From contig CM064713.1 in NCBI GenBank assembly GCA_032717465.1, forward strand, positions 10,305,464 to 10,369,463: a DNA stretch of 64,000 bases, read 5' to 3'. The notes under the pieces are model-generated. The model was not told the origin of the DNA, did no database searches, and saw only the letters and a program-made list of their open reading frames with translations. A program made the translations under genes and the position numbers. Positions 10,758 to 19,480 of this stretch are shown piece after piece; within the stretch, counting starts at the first letter, position 1, and the number at the start of each line of letters is the position of its first letter. The stretch comes from Coenobita brevimanus (Eukaryota > Arthropoda > Malacostraca > Decapoda > Coenobitidae).

Positions 10758-11456
10758 GTAACGTCACGAATCAAATTCGCGACATTTTCCTTTTGTGAGA
10801 AACCATGAACTATTAGTGGAAAACTCACTGTGTATCGTTCAGTTAACCGTTTCTCTCTCCATTTCGATGGTATACTTTTTTCATAACATTCATCACTGTT
10901 CAAAAGTGACCTTTCTAATGCACGTCATTAAGTGCTCTACTGAGCGATATTATTGTTTCTATATTGTTTGCCCCTGCTTGCCTCAACCGTTGGCCACGCC
11001 TTCTTCCGGCTGGCCTGGGCATCCTACCCCAACATTGAATTTGAATGAGTCTTTTGTCTGTCGTGATGGAGTGTGGTTCTGTGCTCCAGCAGAGAGAGTG
11101 AGAGAGGTCATCTAGCACCCAGACTCCACTAGACTACAGTTCTCCAGGCTCCCACCCTTCCTTGGTGATACGCTACATTGACCAGTATTTCTTTTTCGTA
11201 TTTTCCTAGGTTTAAGAGGTTAGCTTCTGAGTAAGCGAGTGCGTGGGATCTCTTTATTTTGAATTCACTTTGAAATGTAACATTAAATTTATTTCTTTAT
11301 AATCAATAAATTTAACAGTTCTTTTTCTCTGAGCTTAATGTAATGTAAACTCGTGTTTCATTTCTCCATAATTAAGCTTATTTCCCTTATAGCTCCTAGC
11401 TTGCATAAACGCTTTGCTATTCATAACTGGTACTTAGGCCAGTCTTGTTGTATTAA
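10758..11456 (+). repeat. Gypsy-B 3' LTR, truncated
   Basis: From 10767 the sequence follows 5843-6532 closely, including the AATAAA signal near 11306. The match ends at 11456, where the 5' copy continues for several hundred more bases. The 3' LTR has therefore lost its end. Scattered substitutions separate the two copies. Confidence 0.85.
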
Positions 11457-12591
11457 TATAGTGACCTATTTATATCATGGTAGGAACAACTGTAATATTG
11501 TATCCCGGGTGATACCAGATGATTTTCATCAGGTGAGATTAAATATAATAAGCAGATATTGTTATTACTATCGACAAAACCCCTTCATGGACGGGATAAC
11601 TCTAGCATTTCTCGGCTGACACCAGATGAATTTATTCAACTGAAAATCTATGAAACCTGAGAGGGTGACTATGGACCCATTTGGTGTTACAATCAAGCTT
11701 ACACAAGACAGTTTTGCCAGTTTAAATAAGCCGTGGCAGTCAAGGTTCGCTGGTTAACAGATTTGTCATCAATATTGTCACATCATCATTATGCAGACTC
11801 CACTTGAACATGGGGTGAGGTAGGATTCAGAAACCAGGAAACAGAAAGTACAATATAAACTGGAAGAACTAACAATACCGTGTCCAGCAAAAAGAAAGAC
11901 AGAATCAGTGACACACATTTAAGTCCGGTATATCTGGCATGCCTTCCTTACTTAATAATTTGCACACATTCTAAAACAGTTTTTATATGTGTACTTCGAT
12001 ATAATACTCTAACCTCAGACTTCTATACTGTATATAGAAATTGAAAACTCTAGCCAGTCAAGAATTTAACTACATGTAGGTATTTCCACTAATAAAGAAA
12101 AATTATGTGCAAGGATAAGTGTTTGAGAAAGCAGAGGTTAATGCGTGTATAATGAGTGCCTTGTGAATGATGTGAGAGGCCGTCACAGTGAGGTGCTTAT
12201 GCGTCCCACTAAACAGTGCTCACAGACTCTCACTTGTTCAGTCGTACTTTATTTTCCTCCACTTACAAAATATTTTTGTATGTACCATTGCACGAAAGCT
12301 GTAGAACCGTAAATTAGTGGATTCCATTATTTTTAACAAGAGACACGTATATACCTTCCCAAAAATGTAAGTTATAATCTTACTATTCTTTTCCTACATA
12401 TTGAAAACTAATTAATCTAACATAAGCAAAATTAGCGACTTTACAGAGTGTCGTCATGTTGGTGAATACGGCTGCTTTATGGTGGCCTCCGCTTGGGCCG
12501 CCATTTCTAATGTAAACACATAAGATTCCTCTGAGATAATTAGCGGTCAACTGCAAGGGATGTGTATAGATGAAAATGGTAGTAGTTTCAG

Positions 12592-12592
<1 letters not shown>
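11457..12592. other. Stretch with no recognised gene
   Basis: AT-rich sequence without a credible long open frame. The word CCAGATGATTTT at about 11515 and a near-copy at 11621 also occur in the Gypsy-B LTR near 7056, so part of this may be diverged LTR-related DNA. Otherwise nothing is seen. Confidence 0.5.

Positions 12593-12643
<51 letters not shown>
12593..12643. repeat. (TG)n microsatellite
   Basis: About 51 bases of TG dinucleotide. Confidence 0.97.
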
Positions 12644-12645
<2 letters not shown>

Positions 12646-12910
12646 TTTGTTCTTTCAAGTACCGTATCAAAGTATTTTATTCATTTTTAGAATAAAACGT
12701 TTAGAATCGGGGATAGAAACAATGGTGATTAAGTTTTTTTGTTTCATGATGGTTTTTCCCATTTAAATTTTTCTGTGTGTTGGCAGAATGAGGTGCCGGA
12801 GAGCCTCACAGATTCATGATACCACGACCATTGAATTGACTGATGGTAAGGGCGTGTGAGCGTCTTAATAACTAGCTTAGGGTAATGTAATATCAGGGTC
12901 GTGAGGTTCA
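12644..12910. other. Short gap with no recognised feature
   Basis: Unique-looking sequence between the TG microsatellite and the SINE. I see no gene or repeat in it. Confidence 0.5.
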
Positions 12911-12975
12911 AGTGGTCTTGTGGTTAGGGACGTGGACGGCTGGTGGCAGACAACAATGAGTTTGATTCATGGTGT

Positions 12976-12978
<3 letters not shown>
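12911..12978 (+). ncRNA. tRNA-derived SINE or tRNA pseudogene
   Basis: TGGTCTTGTGGTTAGG near the start matches the RNA polymerase III A box of a tRNA, and GAGTTTGATTCATGG about 40 bases later resembles the B box (TTCGATTC type with one or two changes). The spacing is right for a tRNA head. The segment runs straight into a TA microsatellite, which would be its tail. It is more likely the head of a short SINE than a working tRNA, because the acceptor ends do not pair convincingly. Confidence 0.65.

Positions 12979-13024
<46 letters not shown>
12979..13024. repeat. (TA)n flank of G1 copy 1 (left)
   Basis: A pure TA tract ends exactly where the TGTTAC terminus of the 5' LTR begins. A second TA tract begins immediately after the 3' LTR at 19395. 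The element is therefore embedded in a TA microsatellite. The 4-6 bp target duplication cannot be read inside the repeat. Confidence 0.95.
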
Positions 13025-13028
<4 letters not shown>

Positions 13029-13815
13029 ACATAACCTATGATTTCATCATCCTTTGTGTAATTTTAACGCGCAGTATGCTGCATGTTTGATCACGAGCGT
13101 GTTCTGCCTCAGTTCCCCCTTCTACCGTTATAGTAGAGTAAGTCGTCCTTTCTGTTGTTCAGAGTAGGATTGTCAGCTCTTTGTCCCCTATGGCTTCATT
13201 TGCGCGTCCTTCTTACAAGTTGTATCAAGCTCTGCCAGCCACTATATAATGAGCTCAGTCTCTGCATTATTGCCACTTAGATCTACTCCTCATTTTGCTC
13301 ACATCTCTGTCCTACCCTGTACAGTTATTATTATTGTGAGTGCTCAGGAAGTCTCCAACCATCTAGCAGCTGTGTATAATTTGAGTATAACTATTGTTGC
13401 ATTTTTTCTTGTACTGTGTAGCATAATGTTAATTCTTAGGCCTAGTAAGGTTTTTGTAATTTATGTAAAGGTTCTTATTGTCAGCCATCATTAATAATAT
13501 TTTGTATCTGTAATAATATATCTTGCATTTACTGAGTATTATCTGGTATCTCATTTTAACAGGGCTGACTTAGATAAATTTACTCATGCTAATATCGTGT
13601 TAATAGAGGCTATTGCAGTTGACCATATATTTAGCCTGTTTTTTGCCATTACATTATCCTTATGAGTCCTGAATGTTTTGTTGTTAGTTTGAGCATTAAA
13701 CTTTAACTTGTAATTTTACCTAACTCTTTTGTTTTGTACCTGGAACTTTATGGGACAGTAGTGATTTTTAGTATTCTCACTTAAAGTGTACATTACCTTT
13801 CTCTGTTCTGTAACA
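13025..13815 (+). repeat. G1 copy 1, 5' LTR
   Basis: It starts TGTTACATAA and ends CTGTAACA. It contains a TATA-box-like TATATAA at 13243-13249 shortly before an arthropod initiator-like TCAGTC, and an ATTAAA polyadenylation-type signal at 13695-13700. These support the promoter and polyadenylation roles of an LTR. The length equals that of the 3' LTR. Confidence 0.95.
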
Positions 13816-13821
13816 TTAATT

Positions 13822-13839
13822 TGGCGACCTCTTATCAGG
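13822..13839 (+). promoter_or_regulatory. G1 copy 1 primer-binding site
   Basis: TGGCGACC follows the 5' LTR after six bases. The same word follows the LTR in copies 2 and 3. TGGCGACC starts are typical of Gypsy elements primed by a tRNA-Arg-type 3' end in insects; the exact tRNA here is inference. Confidence 0.75.
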
Positions 13840-13896
13840 ATATTCAGGATATTATCAAAAGGATATTGCTTGATATTTTGTGGCTGTGATTTATTC

Positions 13897-15786
13897 ATGA
13901 TGTCTACTATTACTACACTTGATGAAGCCAAAGATTTTTTGTCAAATGTGCAAACAGTGTGTGATGTAGAGAACAGAACAAAGAATGAACTTAAGCTTGT
14001 TGCTCAACAATTGGGAATTGCAGTTCACTCTAATCATTCTAAAGATCAAATTGTTGACATGATTAATGAAAGCTTGTTTAATGTAACTCCTCCAAATGAG
14101 CAAACGCAGATTGAATTAGCTAAGTTACAGCTAGCCCTGCAGGAGGCTCGTGTGAAGGAAGCTGAATTTCAGGCAAATGCTATGCAGGCGGAATCTCAGG
14201 CTCCTATTCAGGAGGCTGAATTTCAGGCAAATGCTAAGGAGGCGGAGTCTCAGGCTCGTATTCAGAAGGCACAGATACAGGCACAAATTGAACTTGCCAG
14301 GATTCAGCCAGATCATGAGTATCGCATGAAACAAGGTGGAACTGGATCATCTAGCTCTGATGATTTTGATGTGGCTAAAAATGTTAAACTTGTCCCTCCT
14401 TTTAATGAATCTGATTTAACAAAGTATTTTCAGTTGTTTGAGAGGGTAGCTACAGGTTTTAATTGGCCCAAAAAGTATTGGCCAGTACTCCTTCAAACTG
14501 TTCTCACCGGTAAAGCTGAAGTAACTTATGCATCTTTGCCTCAGGATCAATCTGATAATTATGATGTAGTTAAGAGCTTGATTCTTAAGGCCTATGAGCT
14601 TGTTCCTGAAGCCTATAGAGTAAAATTTAGGACAACTTACAAGCAAGATAAGCAATCCCATGTTGAGTATGCAAAAATCAAAGAAGATCTGTTAGAGCAG
14701 TGGTTCAATTCTAAGAATGTGGATTCTGATTTTGGTAAATTTAAGCAGATGATTTTGCTGGAGGACTTCAAAAGGTGTATTAGTAGAGATGTAAGCCTAT
14801 ATCTTGATGAGAGAAGAATAGATAATTTGTCTGATGCTGCAGTTTTAGCTGATGAATATGTTCTCACTCACAAGAGATATTCTAGAGAGAAAAGGAAAGC
14901 TGAAAGTAAGTACGTTGCCTCTACTCAGAGTACAGGTAAAAGGAAAGAGAATAAAGATGATATTTCTCAGGAAGTAAATACCAGCTTCACCTCTAGATTT
15001 CAGAAAAGTAAATGTACTTATTGTAGTAAGCTTGGTCATACTACGGAGAAATGTTTCAGGAGACAGCGTGATGTGAACAAAGAGGAGTCTTTAAATATTC
15101 AGTCAATTGGTCTAGTGTCCACTCTTGAGAGTTCCCAGAATTCTTTAACTGAGTTAACTGAAACTGCTTTGAGGGGTAACTTAAATTCTCATGATGGAGC
15201 TCCTCTTTTGAGCAGTAACGTGGGTGACACTCTCAAGAGTTCATGTGCTAATTTCCTGTCTGATGGTTTTGTCAGTCCTCTGGACAGTAATGACAGGAAA
15301 TCAGTTAAAATATATCGTGATACAGGTGCTTGCCAATCCCTTATGCTGACCAGTGTTCTAGGCTCTAATGTTAATTCCTCTGATGAAACTGTAATCTTAC
15401 AAAGTGTAAGGAATAATTACTTCTCTGTCCCTCTGTGCAGAGTGAATTTAGAGTCTGGTTTTGTTAATGGTTCCGTTATGGTTGGGTTGGTTGAGACACT
15501 CCCAATGTCAGGTGTAACTTTCTTACTTGGAAATGATATTGGTGGAAGTCAAGTGTGTCCAGCTCCTCAATTGTCTAGTGAGCCAGTGGCTGCGACCCAG
15601 GATTGTGATGTCCCTGATGTGTTCCCTGCATGTGCTGTCACTAGGGCTAAGTCTAAAGTTCCTGGTGATTTAGAGGATAATGATGATGATGATGTTATCC
15701 TAGCTGACACTTTTCTTGCTAATTTGGACCAATCACCAGATGAGGCAGTACCCGTAGTGTTGATAATTTTTCTCGTCAAGAGTTGA
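13897..15786 (+). CDS. G1 copy 1 Gag-protease
   Basis: The product has 629 codons if it starts at the tandem Met pair at 13897, which follows the primer-binding site; an upstream Met at 13786 lies inside the LTR and is rejected. The N-terminus (residues 1-60) has a SAP-like helix pair (KNELKLVAQQLGIAV). Residues 75-145 are a Glu/Ala/Gln-rich coiled coil of about nine-residue repeats. The capsid region follows (about 150-340), then one CCHC knuckle, CTYCSKLGHTTEKC (373-386), and a retropepsin domain with DTGA (Asp475). The product would assemble the particle, bind RNA and cut the polyprotein. The last dozen codons are out of register because one C is missing in the run near 15750, so the frame ends at 15786 instead of entering integrase. 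Confidence 0.92.
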   Translation: MMSTITTLDEAKDFLSNVQTVCDVENRTKNELKLVAQQLGIAVHSNHSKDQIVDMINESLFNVTPPNEQTQIELAKLQLALQEARVKEAEFQANAMQAESQAPIQEAEFQANAKEAESQARIQKAQIQAQIELARIQPDHEYRMKQGGTGSSSSDDFDVAKNVKLVPPFNESDLTKYFQLFERVATGFNWPKKYWPVLLQTVLTGKAEVTYASLPQDQSDNYDVVKSLILKAYELVPEAYRVKFRTTYKQDKQSHVEYAKIKEDLLEQWFNSKNVDSDFGKFKQMILLEDFKRCISRDVSLYLDERRIDNLSDAAVLADEYVLTHKRYSREKRKAESKYVASTQSTGKRKENKDDISQEVNTSFTSRFQKSKCTYCSKLGHTTEKCFRRQRDVNKEESLNIQSIGLVSTLESSQNSLTELTETALRGNLNSHDGAPLLSSNVGDTLKSSCANFLSDGFVSPLDSNDRKSVKIYRDTGACQSLMLTSVLGSNVNSSDETVILQSVRNNYFSVPLCRVNLESGFVNGSVMVGLVETLPMSGVTFLLGNDIGGSQVCPAPQLSSEPVAATQDCDVPDVFPACAVTRAKSKVPGDLEDNDDDDVILADTFLANLDQSPDEAVPVVLIIFLVKS

Positions 15787-18542
15787 TTGTGTTGCAGGTT
15801 GCTGACCCTGAGTTGAAAGGTCTTGCTAACTCTGCTTGCAGTGAGGAAGAGTCAACTGGTGCTTCTACTTGTTGTTATATAAAGTCAGGAGTACTTATGA
15901 GGAAGTGGAGACCCCCAACAGCATCAGCCGACTGTGAGTGGGAGGTTGTACATCAAGTTGTCATCCCTCGTGTTTGTAGGCAGGATATCATTAGAGTGGC
16001 TCATGATTCCAGTTTGGCAGGACACCTTGGAGTGAGGAAGACTGTGGCACGGATTTTGAAACACTTCTACTGGCCAGGTATCTTCAGGGATGTTTCCTGG
16101 TATTGTAAGTCTTGTCACACCTGTCAAGTTGTGGGGAAGTGTAATCAGACCGAAAAGGTTGCACCTCTAGTTCCCATTCCTCCTTTTGAGGCGCCTTTCA
16201 CCCGTGTGTTGGTGGATATTGCGGGCCCTCTTCCTAAGACTTCTTCAGGATTTTCTTATGTGTTGACCCTGATTGATATGGCTACTCGTTATCCTGAAGC
16301 CATTCCACTTACAAATATCTCAGCAAAGAACGTGGTTAAGGAAATGCTAGGGTTCTTCACCAAGTTTGGTCTGCCCAAGGAGGTACAGTCAGACCGGGGA
16401 AGTAATTTCATGTCAAATGTTTTCAAGCAGTCTCTGAAAGAGTTGGGCATCACCCAGATCACGTCGTCAGCTTACTATCCCCAGACCAAAGGAGCGTTGG
16501 AGAAATATCATCAAACACTCAAATCGATGCTCAAGAAATACTGTTTGGAACATCAGAAAGACTGGGATAAAGGTCTTCCATTCGTTGTGTTTGCTGCAAG
16601 AGAATCTCCAAATGAATCATTGGGCTTCTCACCTTTTGAACTACTGGTTGGCCATGAAGTAAGAGGACCCCTTAAGTTACTCAAGGAATGCTGGCTGTCG
16701 GAGGAAGATGACGTCAACCTGCCGGAGTATGTGATGAAGTTCAAAGAACGGCTGTCCACTGCTTTACAGCTGGCGAGAGAGAATTTAGGAGCTGCTCAGG
16801 AGAAGATGAAGACTTGGTATGATAAGAAGTCCAGGTTACGCCACTTTCAGCCAGGAGATCAGGTTTTGATTCCGCTACCAGTTCATGGGCAACCTCTTCA
16901 AGCCAAGTTTAGTGGTCCTTATTTCGTGGAGAAGAAACTCAGTGATGTCAACTATGTCATCGCCACACCAGATCGTAGAAAGAACAAGCAACTATGTCAC
17001 ATCAACATGTTGAAGTTATATCACAGGCGTCACGAAAATAATCAAGTCTGCACTGTAGCTGTTTCACCCGAGTCTGCAAGTGAAGCTCTCCTATGCAGTA
17101 TGAGCCTGAGTGATAGTTTGGGGAAGAATGCTGATATCACGAATGATCTCCAGACTAAGCTTTCTCATCTACCTCCCGAGGAAAGGCAGGAGTTTTCGGC
17201 ATTACTGCAGGAGTACCTGCAAGTGTTCCGTGCCACTCCAGGAAGAACCACTGTGTTGATGCATGATGTCGATGTTGGAGACGCAAAGCCAATTAAACTG
17301 CCTCCTTACCGTGTGAACCCAGTGAAAGTTCCTCTCATCGAGAAGGAGCTTGGCTACCTGTTGGACCACAAGATGATTGAGCCCTGTCACAGCGAGTGGA
17401 GTTCTCCTCTCACTCTGGTCCCTAAGCCGGGTGGGTCACAGCGGCTTTGCATCGACTACAGACGTGTTAATCAGATAACCAAAACGGACACTTACCCTCT
17501 CCCTCGCGTGGAAGATTGCATAGACAAGATCGGAAAGGCTAGGTATATAAGTAAGTTTGATTTGTTAAAGGGATACTGGGAAGTACCTATGACTGAACGT
17601 GCTAGGGAGATCTCATGTTTTGTAACACTAGGAAAGACTTTTGCATGTTCTGTAATGCCATATGGTATGAAGAATGCACCAGCCACATTTCAGAAGCTCA
17701 TGAATGTTGTAACAGAGGGTTTGGCAGTGTGTGTTGTTTATATTGATGATGTATTAATCTTCAGTGACAACTGGAAAGATCACCTATGCCATGTCAGTAA
17801 ATTTCTTGAGCGTTTGGTTCAGGCTAATCTTGTAGCTAATTTATCAAAGTGTGATTTTGGTCAAGCTAAAGTTCAGTACCTTGGGTATGTAATTGGTGAT
17901 GGACATGTTGCACCACCAGGAGCTAAGGTTCAGGTTATAAGTGATCTTCCCAGACCTAAAAGTAGGAAAGAGCTACAAAGATTTTTGGGAATGGTAGGTT
18001 ATTACAGGAGATTTGTTCTTAACTTTTCAATTCTTGTATCACCACTTACAGACCTACTGAAAAAGGGAGTTAAATTTGTCTGGACCGATAACTGTGAATC
18101 CTCTTTCAACAAACTTAAAGCTATCCTATTAAGTCAGCCAGTGCTTGCTACTCCAAATTTTGCTAAGCCTTTTAAGATGGCTGTTGAAGCAAGTGATACA
18201 GGAGCTGGGGCTGTTTTGCTGCAAGAGAATGATCAGGGTATTGAACACCCTGTATCTTATTACAGTAAGAAGTTCACTCCACCTCAAAAGAACTACTCAA
18301 CTATTGAGAAAGAGCTTTTGGCCTTGATTTTGGGTTTACAGCATTTTTCATTTTATTTGTGTTCTGGTTTTGACCCCATAGTCATTTATACCGATCATAA
18401 CCCACTGAAATTCCTTAGTAAGTTTAAAGATAAAAATCAGAGATTGTCAAGATGGAGTCTACTTCTTCAGGAATATTCATTAGACATACAACATGTCAAG
18501 GGGAAAGAAAATGTTATTGTAGATTGCTTATCTAGACTTTAG
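15783..18542 (+). CDS. G1 copy 1 integrase - reverse transcriptase - RNase H
   Basis: The frame has 919 codons. Domains in order: an H2C2 zinc finger (His74, His81, Cys111, Cys114); an integrase core with Asp145, Asp204 and Glu240 (35 residues between the last two, the DD35E pattern); a GPY/F-type motif FSGPYFVEKK, with no chromodomain visible; RT from about residue 480 with CIDYRRVNQITK, SKFDLLKGYW, MPYGMKNAPATFQ and the catalytic YIDD at 653-656; then RNase H with TDHNPLKFLSKF, ending DCLSRL. It would insert cDNA, copy the RNA and remove it. The 4-base overlap with the gag frame comes from a one-base deletion; copies 2 and 3 are open across the join. The start at 15783 is only the first Met in frame; the ancestral protein was one Gag-Pol. 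Confidence 0.95.
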   Translation: MIVLQVADPELKGLANSACSEEESTGASTCCYIKSGVLMRKWRPPTASADCEWEVVHQVVIPRVCRQDIIRVAHDSSLAGHLGVRKTVARILKHFYWPGIFRDVSWYCKSCHTCQVVGKCNQTEKVAPLVPIPPFEAPFTRVLVDIAGPLPKTSSGFSYVLTLIDMATRYPEAIPLTNISAKNVVKEMLGFFTKFGLPKEVQSDRGSNFMSNVFKQSLKELGITQITSSAYYPQTKGALEKYHQTLKSMLKKYCLEHQKDWDKGLPFVVFAARESPNESLGFSPFELLVGHEVRGPLKLLKECWLSEEDDVNLPEYVMKFKERLSTALQLARENLGAAQEKMKTWYDKKSRLRHFQPGDQVLIPLPVHGQPLQAKFSGPYFVEKKLSDVNYVIATPDRRKNKQLCHINMLKLYHRRHENNQVCTVAVSPESASEALLCSMSLSDSLGKNADITNDLQTKLSHLPPEERQEFSALLQEYLQVFRATPGRTTVLMHDVDVGDAKPIKLPPYRVNPVKVPLIEKELGYLLDHKMIEPCHSEWSSPLTLVPKPGGSQRLCIDYRRVNQITKTDTYPLPRVEDCIDKIGKARYISKFDLLKGYWEVPMTERAREISCFVTLGKTFACSVMPYGMKNAPATFQKLMNVVTEGLAVCVVYIDDVLIFSDNWKDHLCHVSKFLERLVQANLVANLSKCDFGQAKVQYLGYVIGDGHVAPPGAKVQVISDLPRPKSRKELQRFLGMVGYYRRFVLNFSILVSPLTDLLKKGVKFVWTDNCESSFNKLKAILLSQPVLATPNFAKPFKMAVEASDTGAGAVLLQENDQGIEHPVSYYSKKFTPPQKNYSTIEKELLALILGLQHFSFYLCSGFDPIVIYTDHNPLKFLSKFKDKNQRLSRWSLLLQEYSLDIQHVKGKENVIVDCLSRL

Positions 18543-18593
18543 ACAGATTGTTTTAGAGTATTAAGAAATTTCCTTTGTAAATTTCTTTTTCTT

Positions 18594-18603
18594 TGTGGGG
18601 AGG
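18594..18603 (+). promoter_or_regulatory. G1 copy 1 polypurine tract
   Basis: TGTGGGGAGG lies immediately 5' of the 3' LTR, 51 bases after the pol stop. This is the expected primer for plus-strand DNA synthesis. It is conserved in copy 3 (reverse complement near 56764) and altered in copy 2. Confidence 0.8.
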
Positions 18604-19394
18604 TGTTACATAGCCTATGGTTTCATGATCCTTTGTGTAATTTTAACGCACAGTATGCTGCATGTTTGATCACGAGCGTGTTCTGCCTCAGTTCCCCCTT
18701 CTACCGTTATAGTAGAGTAAGTCGTCCTTTCTGTTGTTCAGAGTAGGATTGTCAGCTCTTTGTCCCCTATGGCTTCATTTGCGCGTCCTTCTTACACGTT
18801 GTATCAAGCTCTGCCAGCCCCTATATAATGAGCTCAGTCTCTGCATTATTGCCACTTAGATCTAGTCCTCATTTTGCTCACATCTCTGTCCTCCCCTGTA
18901 CAGTTATTATTATTGTGAGTGCTCAGGAAGTCTCCAACCATCTAGCAGCTGTGCGTAATTTGAGTATAACTGTTGTTGCATTTTTTCTTGTACTGTGGAA
19001 CATAAGGTTAATTCTTAGGCCTAGTAAGGTTTTTGTATTTTATGTAAAGGTTCTTATTGTCAGCCATCATTAATAATATATTGTATCTGTAATAATATAT
19101 TTTGCATTCACTGAGTATTATCTGGTATCTCATTTTAACAGGTGTGACTTAGATAAATTTACTCATGCTAATTTCGTGTTAATAGAGGCTATTGCAGTTG
19201 ACCATATATTTAACCTGTTTTTTGCCATTACATTATCCTTATGAGTCCTGAATGTTTTGTTGTTAGTTTGAGCATTAAACTTTAACTTGTAATTTTACCT
19301 AACTCCTTTGTTTTGAACCTGGAACTTTACGGGACAGTAGTGTTTTTTAGTATTCTCACTTAAAGTGTACATTACCTTTCTCTGTTCCGTAACA
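18604..19394 (+). repeat. G1 copy 1, 3' LTR
   Basis: 791 bases, TGTTACATAG to CCGTAACA, the same length as the 5' LTR, with scattered substitutions between them. Confidence 0.95.
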
Positions 19395-19401
19395 ATATAT
19401 A

Positions 19402-19467
<66 letters not shown>

Positions 19468-19480
19468 TATATATATATAC
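19395..19480. repeat. (TA)n flank of G1 copy 1 (right)
   Basis: A TA tract with two small interruptions (TC and GA) begins at the last base of the 3' LTR. Confidence 0.95.

Larger units (their letters stand above)
13025..19394 (+). mobile_element. G1 copy 1: Gypsy-related LTR retrotransposon with integrase upstream of RT
   Basis: This is a 6,370-bp element with two 791-bp LTRs, a primer-binding site, gag-protease, integrase-RT-RNase H and a polypurine tract. The LTRs begin TGTTAC and end GTAACA, a 6-bp inverted pair. Domain order matches the Gmr1 group of Metaviridae, where integrase precedes RT as in copia elements. It is the best preserved of three copies; the only coding defect I can point to is a one-base deletion near 15750. 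The LTR pair shows several differences (four in the first 60 bases), so it is not a brand-new insertion. A near-full-length sense transcript could still be made from the 5' LTR. Confidence 0.93.

Noticed and set aside
13786..13896. Upstream Met codons extending the gag frame into the LTR
   Set aside because: They lie in or next to the LTR and primer-binding site. The tandem Met at 13897 begins the conserved protein in all three copies.
15783..15786. Programmed frameshift between the Gag-protease and pol frames of G1 copy 1 (4-base overlap)
   Set aside because: Copies 2 and 3 are open through the same place because they have one more C near 15750, so the overlap is the result of a deletion.
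13897..18542. IN-before-RT order as a tandem of two broken elements
   Set aside because: All domains lie in one frame in copy 1 and in one 1017-codon frame in copy 3, with matching linkers, so it is native to the family.
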